Assembly (NCBI GenBank): GCA_964586075.1
Contig: CAZPGZ010000010.1
Location: 1 to 64,000, forward strand
DNA length: 64,000 nt
Reading direction: 5' to 3'
Source: JBAZLV01 sp964586075
GTDB lineage: Bacteria; Nitrospirota; UBA9217
Shown here: piece by piece, positions 13,335 to 22,029 of the stretch
Position numbering within the stretch: position 1 is the stretch's first letter
Layout of the letters: the number at the start of each line of letters is the position of its first letter
Translations under genes and position numbers: made by a program
The notes under the pieces: generated by a model
Told to the model about the DNA's origin: nothing
The model's input: only the letters and a program-made list of their open reading frames with translations
Database searches by the model: none

Positions 13335-13538
13335 ATGCAAAAATATTCAATGACTGAATTCGAAATGAAAGACAAGAAGTCAGGAGAGACAAAGAGGCTT
13401 TATGCGAAAGACTCCTGCAAAAAATGCCACGGGACCGGCAGGATTGGAACGTTCAAGCCATCTGACAAATCAGGAAGCACGGTGATTCTCTGCCGATGCT
13501 GCATGGTGCCGAAGACCGGAGAATACCATGGCAGATAA
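13335..13538 (+). CDS. DnaJ-type zinc-finger phage protein
   Basis: A 67-residue protein with CKKCHGTGRIGTF near residue 29, a DnaJ-like CxxCxGxG repeat, and CRCC near residue 56 that would complete one zinc site. It overlaps the next gene by 11 bases. It is probably a small nucleic-acid or protein-binding factor. The single zinc module is shorter than in DnaJ. Confidence 0.65.
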   Translation: MQKYSMTEFEMKDKKSGETKRLYAKDSCKKCHGTGRIGTFKPSDKSGSTVILCRCCMVPKTGEYHGR

Positions 13539-13710
13539 AGCTTGGGCGAAAGGTCAGATTGCTATATGCACATACTGTGAGTATGAACTTTCTTCTTGGC
13601 CTTATCTCAGGGGAAAACTGAAACGCCTCAAGCTTCTTTCGTATGATGGAAACAGGCCCGTTCTTAATAAGCAGGGATGGGATGAGTATATGTTGCGGTT
13701 GAAAAACTGA
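13528..13710 (+). CDS. Small phage protein before the terminase
   Basis: A 60-residue basic protein (MADKAWAKGQIAICTYCEYE...). Residues of about 20-60 look like a winged-helix fragment (LRGKLKRLKLLSYDG...LNKQGWDEY). One CTYC motif is present. Its stop touches the first unit of the 11-bp repeat array. Function is unknown. Confidence 0.55.
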   Translation: MADKAWAKGQIAICTYCEYELSSWPYLRGKLKRLKLLSYDGNRPVLNKQGWDEYMLRLKN

Positions 13711-13754
13711 TTATCCCCCGATTATCCCTAGATTATCCCCACATTGTCCCCCTG
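13711..13754 (+). repeat. 11-bp direct repeat array (TTATCCC) upstream of terminase
   Basis: TTATCCC starts at 13711, 13722 and 13733, and TTGTCCC at 13744, an exact 11-bp period. The third unit is followed by ACA, giving a near match to a DnaA box. AT-rich DNA follows (13758-13790). It lies between the replication genes and the terminase, so it could be an iteron-type replication site, a terminase recognition site or a late-promoter element. Confidence 0.6.
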
Positions 13755-13790
13755 TTGTAAATGATAAATATCTGAAATAATTCAAGGCAA

Positions 13791-14372
13791 ATGGCAGAAA
13801 TAAATTTAAACAAATGTACGACATTTCAAACTCTTTCCGCGAAAAAAAAGAAATTTGTCCTCGAATACCACAAAGACTTCAATGCAACACAATCTGCAAT
13901 AAGAGCAGGATATTCAACAAAAACCGCATATTCGCAAGGCCAGAGGCTGTTGAAAAAAGTTGAGATTCAAAAGGCTATTGCTGAAGTTTCTGAACAACTT
14001 ACCCAAAACGATACAGCAAGCATTAGTGAAATATTGAAATTTCTTACTAGCGTTATGCGCGGAAATGTTAAGGATGTTGTGAGCTGGAAAAAAGACGGAC
14101 TCGTGTTTACTGCGTCCTCCGAAGAGATTGATGAGTCAACTTCTAAGCTGGTTAAAAGAGTAAAGGTAACAGAAAAGACATCGCAAAAAGGCGACTGGAC
14201 AGAATGCAAGACCGAAGTGGAGCTGCATGACCCTGTGAAGGCAGCCGAGCTTCTGGGCAAGTATCACGGGATTTTCAAGGACAAGCTGGAACACTCCGGG
14301 CCGAACGGCGGACCGGTTCAGTTCAACGTGAGGGTGAATCTTGTCAGTCCTGGAAATGGAACAGCAAAATAG
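13791..14372 (+). CDS. terS: Terminase small subunit
   Basis: A 193-residue protein of the Terminase_2 type. The N-terminal helix-turn-helix region reads FVLEYHKDFNATQSAIRAGYS, then SQGQRLLKKVEIQKAI. It recognises the packaging site and delivers DNA to the large subunit encoded next, overlapping by 32 bases. It is the first gene of the late operon. No good ribosome site precedes the ATG. Confidence 0.9.
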   Translation: MAEINLNKCTTFQTLSAKKKKFVLEYHKDFNATQSAIRAGYSTKTAYSQGQRLLKKVEIQKAIAEVSEQLTQNDTASISEILKFLTSVMRGNVKDVVSWKKDGLVFTASSEEIDESTSKLVKRVKVTEKTSQKGDWTECKTEVELHDPVKAAELLGKYHGIFKDKLEHSGPNGGPVQFNVRVNLVSPGNGTAK

Positions 14373-15567
14373 CGTTGACATCAACGCTGACATTCCTGAA
14401 AAGCTGGGGGTGCTCTTCCAACCGTCACGGTACAAGTTTGTTTATGGCGGCCGGGGTAAGGGAGGATCCTGGGGAGCTGCCCGGGCCCTTATCATAAAGT
14501 GCCTGCAGGGCACGCTGCGGGTTCTGTGTACCCGCGAATACCAGAAGTCAATCAAGGAATCTGTGCATCGCTTGCTCGTTGAGCAGATCGACGTGCTGGG
14601 CCTCACGCCGTATTTTTATATTACCAACCACTCAATTCAGGCGCTCAATGGTTCTGAATTCATCTTTGCCGGAATCAAGACCAATACCACTGCCATAAAG
14701 TCCATGGAAGGCATTGACATCTGCTGGGTGGAAGAGGCGGAGAAAGTCAGCAAGGATTCGTGGGAAGTCCTTATCCCGACCATACGCAAGGAAGGCTCAG
14801 AAATCTGGGTTACGTTCAATCCTGACCTTGAATCAGATCCTACCTGGCAATTTATACTGAATCCACCGCCCGATTCTATTCTTGTTGAGATGAGCTTCCG
14901 GGATAATCCTTTTTTTCCTGAAGTATTGCGCAAAGAGATGGAACATTGCCGGGCCACTGATCCCGATGCTTATGACTGGATATGGGAAGGGCGCTGCAGA
15001 AAGATTACCGATGCGAATATTTTAAAACGGGTGCGGATTGACAATTTTGAAGCGCCTGCCGGAACGCGACTCTTTTTTGGTGCTGACTTCGGCTATGCGT
15101 CTGATCCGAACACGCTGGACCGTTTTTATATTCACGATGACCGTCTGTGGATTGAGTACGCGGCTCATGGGCACCGGGTTGAGCTGGACGAGCTGCCGCA
15201 GTTGTACGATTCAGTCCCCGGATCCCGAGACTGGCCGATCAAGGCAGATTCTGCAAGGCCGGAAACAATCAGCTATCTGCGTGGAAAGGGATTCAACATA
15301 TCCGCAGCGGAGAAGTGGCCGGGCTCTGTGGAAGACGGCATAGCGCACCTGAACGCATTTAAGGAAATAGTCATTCATGAGCGCTGCAAAGAGGCATACA
15401 AGGAATCGAGGCTGTACTGCTACAAAGTTGATCCGGTGACCCGGGAAGTGTTGCCGGTCATCATAGACAAGCACAACCACCACGTTGATACCTGGCGTTA
15501 CGGGCTGGATAAATACATCCAGCGTCGCGGCGCCGGCGCAAGCTTGCTGAAGGCGGTGAATTCATAG
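14341..15567 (+). CDS. terL: Terminase large subunit, PBSX family
   Basis: A 408-residue packaging motor. It probably starts at TTG (14341) behind GAGGGTG; an ATG follows five codons later. VYGGRGKGGSWGAARAL is the ATP-binding region in the deviant Walker A form usual for this family. ICWVEEAE is Walker B. GADFGYASDPN begins the RNase H-like nuclease domain, and NHHVDTWRYG near residue 385 closes it. Length is typical. Confidence 0.92.
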   Translation: MSVLEMEQQNSVDINADIPEKLGVLFQPSRYKFVYGGRGKGGSWGAARALIIKCLQGTLRVLCTREYQKSIKESVHRLLVEQIDVLGLTPYFYITNHSIQALNGSEFIFAGIKTNTTAIKSMEGIDICWVEEAEKVSKDSWEVLIPTIRKEGSEIWVTFNPDLESDPTWQFILNPPPDSILVEMSFRDNPFFPEVLRKEMEHCRATDPDAYDWIWEGRCRKITDANILKRVRIDNFEAPAGTRLFFGADFGYASDPNTLDRFYIHDDRLWIEYAAHGHRVELDELPQLYDSVPGSRDWPIKADSARPETISYLRGKGFNISAAEKWPGSVEDGIAHLNAFKEIVIHERCKEAYKESRLYCYKVDPVTREVLPVIIDKHNHHVDTWRYGLDKYIQRRGAGASLLKAVNS

Positions 15568-17084
15568 TGAGCAACGAACAGACACAAATTACATTTGCCG
15601 ATCTGGAAAAATCTGCCCGTCCCTCTGCCATGCGTCAAATTGCGCGTGAAAAGAAAAAGATGGCAGTAGCGGACAAGAAGAACATCACCACGGACGGCTA
15701 TCAAAATTTGCTGGCCAACCTCGGTATCGGGGCTGACAATCTGGCGTCCGGCGGGCGCTATGACTTCGGCGGATTCATTACCCGACAGCGGGTCATGCTG
15801 GAGGCCGCATATCGCACATCGTGGGTTGTCGGGCAGGTAGTGGATGTTAAAGCGGAAGACATGATCCGGTCTGGCATTGACATTAACAACGATCTGAAAC
15901 CAGATCAGATTGACAAAATGCAGCAGGCAATGACGCGGCTCAATATCTGGAAGAACCTGACCAATGTAATCAAGTGGGGGAGGCTGTATGGCGGTGCCGT
16001 TGCCATCATGCTGATCGACGGACAGAAGATGGACACGCCGCTTGATATCGACACCGTTGGCAAGGGTTCATTCAGGGGCCTGCTTGTGCTTGACCGGTGG
16101 CTTTTGGATCCGTCTCTGAGCGATTTGGTGCAAGACTTCGGGCCCGACTTCGGTCTTCCAAAATATTACAACGTCCTGCCATCGTCCGCGTATCTTCCCC
16201 AGCAGAAAGTGCACCACACCCGGCTTTTCCGGTTCGATGGTATAGAGCTGCCGTATCTCTGGAAGGTTGCGGAAAATCTGTGGTCAGAATCCGTGATTGA
16301 GCGCCTATGGGACAGACTGCTTGCGTTTGACTCCACAACCGAAGGCGCCGCCCAACTCGTCTCTAAGTCTCACCTGCGAACGGTTCAGGTTGAAGGACTG
16401 CGAGAAATACTCGCAGCTGGCGGGATAATGGAACAGGCCCTGATTAAGCAATTCCAGTATATCAGGCGGATGCAGAGCAACGAAGGCATAACACTGCTTG
16501 ATTCGAAGGACACATTCTCAACACATCAATACACGTTTTCAGGCCTCGATGGAATTCTATTGCAGTTTGGTCAGCAGCTTTCCGGCGCAACGGGGATCCC
16601 GCTGGTCCGTCTCTTCGGCCAGAGTCCGTCAGGATTAAACAGCACGGGGGAATCAGACCTGCGGACCTATTACGACGGCGTGGCAAAAGACCAGGAATCG
16701 CAGCTGAAAGAGCCATTATTCACGATCCTGAAGGTGCTGGCAATGTCTGAGCTTTCGCAAGAACTCCCGCCGAGCACCACCATTGCATTCCGTCCCCTGT
16801 GGATAATGACGGACAAAGAGAAGTCAGAAATTTCGGCTGCTGATTCTACGTCAATACGAGAACTGTATAACTCGGGCGTAATAACCAGAAAGCATGCTCT
16901 TGCTGAATTGAAGCAGGGATCCCGCGTAACCGGCAGATTTACCAACATCACGGAAGAGGACATAAACGCCGCAGAGAACGAACCAGTGCTTCCGTTCGGC
17001 GCTGGAGAATTCGAGCCGGACAAGAAAGAAGGCAAAGAAACTCCGCCCGAAGATAAACAGGATAAAGAAAGCAAGTCAGAATGA
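15567..17084 (+). CDS. Portal protein, DUF1073 (HI1409-type)
   Basis: A 505-residue protein starting at GTG (15567), sharing one base with the terminase stop. LEAAYRTSWVVGQVVDVKAE and NVIKWGRLYGGAVAIML are typical of the DUF1073 portal family. The central part (SGLNSTGESDLRTYYDGV) is the conserved crown/stem region. The last 35 residues are a highly charged tail (EPDKKEGKETPPEDKQDKES). The dodecameric portal forms the DNA entry vertex between terminase and head. Confidence 0.88.
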   Translation: MSNEQTQITFADLEKSARPSAMRQIAREKKKMAVADKKNITTDGYQNLLANLGIGADNLASGGRYDFGGFITRQRVMLEAAYRTSWVVGQVVDVKAEDMIRSGIDINNDLKPDQIDKMQQAMTRLNIWKNLTNVIKWGRLYGGAVAIMLIDGQKMDTPLDIDTVGKGSFRGLLVLDRWLLDPSLSDLVQDFGPDFGLPKYYNVLPSSAYLPQQKVHHTRLFRFDGIELPYLWKVAENLWSESVIERLWDRLLAFDSTTEGAAQLVSKSHLRTVQVEGLREILAAGGIMEQALIKQFQYIRRMQSNEGITLLDSKDTFSTHQYTFSGLDGILLQFGQQLSGATGIPLVRLFGQSPSGLNSTGESDLRTYYDGVAKDQESQLKEPLFTILKVLAMSELSQELPPSTTIAFRPLWIMTDKEKSEISAADSTSIRELYNSGVITRKHALAELKQGSRVTGRFTNITEEDINAAENEPVLPFGAGEFEPDKKEGKETPPEDKQDKESKSE

Positions 17085-17947
17085 ACAAGGACCGATGGAA
17101 AATAAGAAAGCGCATTGAAGTTGATTACATCAGCGAACTGGAAGAGCTGATGGATTCGCTTTTTATAGGAAACCAGTATCAGCGCCATGTCAGGAGCGCA
17201 AGCACGTCAATGTCTGATCCGTTGTCAGAATTTCTCACCGCAGAGCAGCGGCTGTTATTCGAACAGTACGCCAACGAATATGCAACCATAATGGTGACCG
17301 GCATCTATGCAGCACAGGCGCGTACGTGGCGACAGGCGGCATCGGAGGGCATGCAGAGTCAGATGATTCGCCGGTCCTTGCTGCGGGAGCTCTCCGGACC
17401 GGTAGGCAGGGAAGTAAGCGCACTGATTCAGCGGAACGCCGGGCTGATCAAAAGTCTGCCGTCAAAGATTGCCAGTGACGTGAACGCGTTTATTGCCGCG
17501 CGGTCAATGGAGGGCATGAGGGCCCAGGAGATTGCGGAAATTATACCGGCAGAAGCACGCCATCTTTCCCGAACAAGGATCGTGCTCATTGCGAGAACTG
17601 AGACGAGCAAGGCCAGCACAGCCCTCAACAAAGCACGGTCCGAGGATATCGGTATCAGCTGGTATGTCTGGAGAACGAGCAAGGACGCCCGGGTGCGAAA
17701 TGCGCATCAGCATATGGACCGCGTGCTGGTGTCCTGGAATGAAGCCCCGAATCCAGAACGTCTTGCCGGTGAGAAACGGTCGAGCGGCAACTATCACGCC
17801 GGAGAAATTTTTAATTGCCGTTGCTATCCGGAGCCGTTGCTTGATTTGGGACAGATTCGCTGGCCTGCACAGGTGTATTACGGCGGAGTTATCAGGATGA
17901 TGACCCGCGTTCAATTCGAATCAATAACTATGAGAATGGCTGCATAA
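17081..17947 (+). CDS. Mu F-like head morphogenesis protein
   Basis: A 288-residue protein, ATGA-overlapped with the portal gene. The C-terminal third is the Phage_Mu_F domain: RIVLIARTETSKASTALNKA, then SKDARVRNAHQHMDRV, then FNCRCYPEP with the conserved CRC. It is a minor head protein that acts with the portal in capsid assembly. Confidence 0.88.
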   Translation: MNKDRWKIRKRIEVDYISELEELMDSLFIGNQYQRHVRSASTSMSDPLSEFLTAEQRLLFEQYANEYATIMVTGIYAAQARTWRQAASEGMQSQMIRRSLLRELSGPVGREVSALIQRNAGLIKSLPSKIASDVNAFIAARSMEGMRAQEIAEIIPAEARHLSRTRIVLIARTETSKASTALNKARSEDIGISWYVWRTSKDARVRNAHQHMDRVLVSWNEAPNPERLAGEKRSSGNYHAGEIFNCRCYPEPLLDLGQIRWPAQVYYGGVIRMMTRVQFESITMRMAA

Positions 17948-17970
17948 ATCAGAATAAGGAGGATGTATCT

Positions 17971-18432
17971 ATGGAACTGTTAAAAGGTTTAAGTGTTTTT
18001 TTGTTGGTTGTGATGTTGTTGGTTGTTGGCGCAATGGCGACGGCAGGACCGTCTGACACATATGTGCTCTATCCCGTCAGCGCGGATCCGTGCGCAAACC
18101 CGAGCGTGGCGAAGTCCAGCGCGGTGATATCGGCGGCAACCGGGACCACGAGTCTTGTCGGATTAACCGCGGCAAAATCAATTTACGTTTGCAGTGTGAG
18201 CGCTGTGCTGTCCGGGACAACTCCTGATTTTACGCTGGTAACCGGCACCGGGACGCTTTGCGCAACGGGAGTAACGAGCCTGACCGGAGTCATGAAACCG
18301 CTTACCGGAACATGGGTGAATCTGGGTTATGGCGGAACGGTGGTAAAAAGCGTTTCCGCTGGAGATATCTGCGCAGTGATGTCTGCGGGGACTACGGCAG
18401 CGAATGGAATTATTACCTACGTCAAGCAATAA
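17971..18432 (+). CDS. Exported protein inserted in the head operon
   Basis: A 153-residue protein behind AGGAGG. The N-terminal hydrophobic stretch (LSVFLLVVMLLVVGAMATAG) is a signal peptide with likely cleavage after ATA. The mature part is threonine-, glycine- and alanine-rich beta structure with four cysteines, similar in composition to small head-decoration or adhesin domains. A secretion signal is unexpected between a Mu F-like protein and the protease. It may be a lysogenic cargo protein or a virion protein with a membrane-targeted step. No family is recognised. Confidence 0.6.
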   Translation: MELLKGLSVFLLVVMLLVVGAMATAGPSDTYVLYPVSADPCANPSVAKSSAVISAATGTTSLVGLTAAKSIYVCSVSAVLSGTTPDFTLVTGTGTLCATGVTSLTGVMKPLTGTWVNLGYGGTVVKSVSAGDICAVMSAGTTAANGIITYVKQ

Positions 18433-18441
18433 GAGGCTCGC

Positions 18442-19725
18442 ATGCTGTTTCACACCAAGATTGACATAAGCAAGAACAAATCGCTTACCCCGGAAGGTTT
18501 TCTGGTCTGCCGGCATGTGCCGATTGCCAGAACCGGAGAACAGATTTACTACGAAGGCGAAGTTCCGATCACTCCCGGCTCGGATGGCGTCATCGTTATT
18601 ACCCGGGATCCTGAAGAAGTATTTCATCCGGAAGCAATTGCCTCGTTCGAGGGGAAACCGATCACCATGCACCACCCGGAAGATGCGGTCAGCCCAGAGA
18701 ATTGGCAGATCCTGACCCGTGGACACGCCCAGAATGTCATGCGGGGTGAAGGGCTGGAAAACGACGCGCTCTATGCCGATCTGCTTATCATGGAGCAAGA
18801 AACGATCAAAAGCGTCATGAATGACGATATCCGCGAAATATCCTGCGGGTACGATGCTGAATATGAAGAGACGAGCCCAGGCCGCGGTAAGCAGCACAAC
18901 ATCCGGGGTAATCATATTGCTCTTGTCGAAAAAGGTCGATGCGGAGCACTCTGCGCCATTCATGACCATAAATCAGAGAAATCGAAAGAAGGAGGAAAAA
19001 CAATGAGCAAGTTTAAAGAATTCCTTGGAGCTCTTTCAAAACTTATAAAAGACGCCGAGCCCATGGCTGACGATAAGGATAAAAAAGAAACCAAGGACGA
19101 GGAATCAGCGGTACTTGCCCGGTTGGACAAGATTGAAAATATTCTTGCCGAGCTGGTGAAGTCCGACAAGGAAGTCCATGCCAGCATGGATAAAAAAGGC
19201 AAGGACGAAGAATCAGAAGAAGCAAAAGAAAAAGAGAAAAAAGAGGGAGAAGCTGAAGACGAGGAATCCGAGGAGGAGAAAGAGAAGAAGAAAAAGGCCG
19301 AGGATTGCTACGGCCAGTCAAAGGACGCCGCCCCGGTGATGCAGGAAGTCCTTTATAGGTCCTCGATTCTCGCTCCCGAGCTTTCCAGGCCGACCATGGA
19401 CGAAGTGAAGAAGTACACCAAGAAAGCATTCGATCAGGAGTGCTGCAGGATCAAGCGCAGGTCACTGGATGCGGCATTTAACACCAAGGACGGCAAGGCG
19501 GCTATTGAGCCGTTTTGGAAGCTTCCGCCTGCTGACTTCTTCACGGCAGATTGCTCGGCCATTGATGTGGCGTTTATCGGAGCGTCAGAGGTATTGAAAA
19601 AGGCAGGGGCATCGAAGGACCGGGCAAAGCTTTCCGCTCAGGATTTTGGGAAGGCTGTTACTCCGTCAACAATAAACGAACAGAACCGGTCATTTTGGGA
19701 TGGCCGCAACAAAGGAGGTAAATAA
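18442..19725 (+). CDS. DUF2213 prohead protease fused to scaffold
   Basis: A 427-residue protein. Residues 1-175 are DUF2213, a U35-like head maturation protease: PITMHHPEDAV with the histidine, DIREISCGYDAEYEE with the serine, and NHIALVEKGRCG. From residue 188 the sequence is acidic and helical (EESEEEKEKKKKAEDC) and ends in a conserved helical tail, as expected for a scaffold. An in-frame ATG at 19003 has its own AAGGAGG site. The protease should cut the scaffold and capsid precursors after assembly. Confidence 0.85.
   Translation: MLFHTKIDISKNKSLTPEGFLVCRHVPIARTGEQIYYEGEVPITPGSDGVIVITRDPEEVFHPEAIASFEGKPITMHHPEDAVSPENWQILTRGHAQNVMRGEGLENDALYADLLIMEQETIKSVMNDDIREISCGYDAEYEETSPGRGKQHNIRGNHIALVEKGRCGALCAIHDHKSEKSKEGGKTMSKFKEFLGALSKLIKDAEPMADDKDKKETKDEESAVLARLDKIENILAELVKSDKEVHASMDKKGKDEESEEAKEKEKKEGEAEDEESEEEKEKKKKAEDCYGQSKDAAPVMQEVLYRSSILAPELSRPTMDEVKKYTKKAFDQECCRIKRRSLDAAFNTKDGKAAIEPFWKLPPADFFTADCSAIDVAFIGASEVLKKAGASKDRAKLSAQDFGKAVTPSTINEQNRSFWDGRNKGGK
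19003..19725 (+). CDS. Nested scaffold protein (internal start)
   Basis: A 240-residue in-frame product of the DUF2213 gene, starting at the ATG at 19003. GAAGGAGG lies seven bases upstream, stronger than the site of the full-length gene. The product has only the acidic coiled-coil scaffold and C-terminal region. This matches lambda C/Nu3, in which a protease gene contains a separately translated scaffold. Confidence 0.6.
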   Translation: MSKFKEFLGALSKLIKDAEPMADDKDKKETKDEESAVLARLDKIENILAELVKSDKEVHASMDKKGKDEESEEAKEKEKKEGEAEDEESEEEKEKKKKAEDCYGQSKDAAPVMQEVLYRSSILAPELSRPTMDEVKKYTKKAFDQECCRIKRRSLDAAFNTKDGKAAIEPFWKLPPADFFTADCSAIDVAFIGASEVLKKAGASKDRAKLSAQDFGKAVTPSTINEQNRSFWDGRNKGGK

Positions 19726-19727
19726 CA

Positions 19728-20225
19728 ATGACTATTACCAATGCGTATTTAACAAGAATGCCCGTTGGCTTTCCGGGCGTAGTAAGCAGGCCAGAGCAGT
19801 CAACGATTGAGCCGGGGATTATGGATCAAGACACGCCGGTAACTGCGTTTGGAGTATTCATTAAAACCGTGTCTGGCAAGGTGCAGCCAATTGCATCAGG
19901 TGATCTTGCAACCGTGGTAAAGGGACTTCTGGTGAAGCCCTTCCCGTTCCAGGAACCTTCCGTTAATGAAGCTCTCGGCGCCGGGACTCCGGACAAAACC
20001 CGTCCGTGCGACATTATGAAGCGCGGATACCTGACGGTATTGTTTAAGGGAACGACTGCAGCGAAAGACGGACAGGTTTATGTGCGTGTAACTGCTGACG
20101 GCTCCAAAGCAGTCGGCGACATCGAAGAGGCTGCAGATTCTGCAAAATGCGTGGCGGTTTCCAATTGTTTCTTCATGGGCGCTGCCGATGCGAACGGCTA
20201 TGTTGAAATAGCCTATAACCTGTAA
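19728..20225 (+). CDS. Head cement / decoration protein (gp24-like)
   Basis: A 165-residue beta-rich protein directly before the capsid gene. The N-terminal part (MPVGFPGVVSRPEQSTIEPG) and the body (PCDIMKRGYLTVLFKGTTAAKDGQVYVRV) match structural cement proteins found beside DUF2184 capsids. It probably stabilises the capsid lattice from outside. Confidence 0.78.
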   Translation: MTITNAYLTRMPVGFPGVVSRPEQSTIEPGIMDQDTPVTAFGVFIKTVSGKVQPIASGDLATVVKGLLVKPFPFQEPSVNEALGAGTPDKTRPCDIMKRGYLTVLFKGTTAAKDGQVYVRVTADGSKAVGDIEEAADSAKCVAVSNCFFMGAADANGYVEIAYNL

Positions 20226-20243
20226 GAAGGAGGAACAGACGAA

Positions 20244-21236
20244 ATGAAAAGACCGTATTTCACAAAAGATGGTTTAATGACCTTCGACAGGCAGACCATC
20301 GACAGCACCGGAGCATTTCTGGTCGGCGAGCTGGAGAGAATGGATCAGGAACTCCATGCTCCCCTGGCATCAGTATCCTGGAGCCGCGACATTGACCTTC
20401 GGGAAGACGTATCGATCGCTGACGAATCATCGAGTTTCACGAACTCAGCATTTGCTGCAGTAGGCGGAACGAGCCCGAACGGCAAGGCGTGGATTGGAAA
20501 AGACGCAAACGCGATTGCCGGTATCCAGCTCGACATCGGCAAAACGCCGCAGCCCTTGTTCCTGTGGGGCATGCAACTTTCCTACACCATTCCTGAGCTC
20601 GAAAGCGCTATCAGGCTTGGCCGTCCGATTGACCAACAGAAGTTTGAAGGACTCAAACTTAAACACCAGATGGACATTGACGAGATGGTCTACAAGGGAG
20701 ACACCGAACTTGGAAAGACCGGCCTTATCAATGCCTCCGGCGTTACCTATGGCAACGTGGCCGCTGGTTCTGCCGGTGCGTCAGCGCTTGCATGGACGTT
20801 GAAGACTCCTGATGAAATCCTTGCCGACGTAAACGCATTGATTTCTGCGGCGTGGAAAGCCTCCGGTTATGCAGTATGCCCTGACCGCTTGCTTCTGCCT
20901 CCGACCCAGTACGCATACATTGCATCGCAGAAAATCAGCACCGCGGGCAATGTGTCGATCATGACCTTCCTGGAAGACAATTCAATCTCCCTGCGCGTCA
21001 ACGGCAAGAAGCTTGAAATCTATCCGGTGAAGTGGCTCTACCAGGCAGGCGTGAACACCACGGACCGCATGGTCGCCTACACCAAAGACAAGAAGCGGGT
21101 GAGATATCCCATGGTCCCATTGCAGAGAACGCCGCTTGAATATCGTGGCATTCACCAGCTTACGACCTACTTTGGACGTTTGGGCTGCGTCGAAGTTGTC
21201 TATCCCGAGACAATTCAGTATGCGGATGGGATATAA
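20244..21236 (+). CDS. Major capsid protein, DUF2184
   Basis: A 330-residue HK97-fold protein with an AAGGAGG site. FLVGELERMDQELHAPLASV, then SWSRDIDLREDVS, is the DUF2184 N-terminal signature. A central segment, PLFLWGMQLSYTIPELESA, and the C-terminal RTPLEYRGIHQLTTYFGRLG are conserved. No delta domain is obvious, which fits use of a separate scaffold. Confidence 0.9.
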   Translation: MKRPYFTKDGLMTFDRQTIDSTGAFLVGELERMDQELHAPLASVSWSRDIDLREDVSIADESSSFTNSAFAAVGGTSPNGKAWIGKDANAIAGIQLDIGKTPQPLFLWGMQLSYTIPELESAIRLGRPIDQQKFEGLKLKHQMDIDEMVYKGDTELGKTGLINASGVTYGNVAAGSAGASALAWTLKTPDEILADVNALISAAWKASGYAVCPDRLLLPPTQYAYIASQKISTAGNVSIMTFLEDNSISLRVNGKKLEIYPVKWLYQAGVNTTDRMVAYTKDKKRVRYPMVPLQRTPLEYRGIHQLTTYFGRLGCVEVVYPETIQYADGI

Positions 21237-21245
21237 GGAGCTGAC

Positions 21246-21641
21246 ATGAAAGTTATCGTAAAGAATAGCAGAATAGTCCGCCACAAGGGTCAGGTGCTTG
21301 AACTTATGGCCGGCCAGCCTAACCAGGAGATCCCCGAAGATTTCCTGGACAGTCCTTTCTTGCAGGCATACATCGCTGCGGGAGATGTCGTACCAGAGGG
21401 ACAGGAGGCATCAGACAAGGCCACTGATGCAGCAACTGCAAGCGCAGAAGCTGAAAAAATCCTTGCCGACGCCAAAGAAAAGGCGGCAGCCATCATCAAG
21501 GATGCCGAGGACCAGGCCGCCAAGATCGTGGCAGCAGGTGAAGAACAGCTGAACGCCATTATTGCCGACGCTGAAGAAAAAGCAAAGTCAATCGGCAATG
21601 ATGCGAAGAACAAGACCAAGAACACAAAGGCCCAGGAGTAA
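21246..21641 (+). CDS. Coiled-coil protein after the capsid gene
   Basis: A 131-residue protein. Residues 1-60 form a small basic-acidic domain (MKVIVKNSRIVRHKGQVLEL). Residues of about 60-131 are a long alanine-, glutamate- and lysine-rich helix (EKILADAKEKAAAIIKDAED). The stalk resembles coiled coils of capsid fibre or neck proteins. It lies between capsid and the DUF4054 adaptor. A head-fibre or connector role is inferred from position. Confidence 0.6.
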   Translation: MKVIVKNSRIVRHKGQVLELMAGQPNQEIPEDFLDSPFLQAYIAAGDVVPEGQEASDKATDAATASAEAEKILADAKEKAAAIIKDAEDQAAKIVAAGEEQLNAIIADAEEKAKSIGNDAKNKTKNTKAQE

Positions 21642-21647
21642 ACCGTT

Positions 21648-22022
21648 ATGGACAACGCGACATTCCGACAGAACTTTCCCGAATTCAACAGCTCTTCCGA
21701 CTATTCGGACCCAATGCTTACGTTCTGGTCATCCGTGGCCGGTGCGTATGTCGACAAAACACGCTGGCAGGGATTGTATGACGTCGGAATGTCGCTTGCT
21801 CTTGCCCACCATCTTGTGCTGGCAAAAAACAACAAAATAGGCGGCCAGCCGGGAAACAATACCGGACTCATAAACAGTCAATCAGTAGGAGATGTAAGCG
21901 CGAGTTTCGACACAAACAATACCACCGAAGAGCGTGGAGGCCAGTGGAACCTTACCACCTATGGCCAACAATTCTTGCGCATGGCGCGTCTGGTAGGCGG
22001 CTGCGCCGTGCAGATCATGTGA
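21648..22022 (+). CDS. Head-tail adaptor, DUF4054
   Basis: A 124-residue protein. TFRQNFPEFNSSSDYSDPML at the start, then ALAHHLVLAKNN, and the C-terminal TTYGQQFLRMARLVGGCAV are DUF4054 hallmarks. It should bind under the portal as the first neck ring. Confidence 0.85.
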   Translation: MDNATFRQNFPEFNSSSDYSDPMLTFWSSVAGAYVDKTRWQGLYDVGMSLALAHHLVLAKNNKIGGQPGNNTGLINSQSVGDVSASFDTNNTTEERGGQWNLTTYGQQFLRMARLVGGCAVQIM

Positions 22023-22029
22023 GAGAACC

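Noticed and set aside
13711..13754. Calling the repeats DnaA boxes
   Set aside because: Only one unit approaches TTATCCACA, with one extra C; the 11-bp period is a better description.
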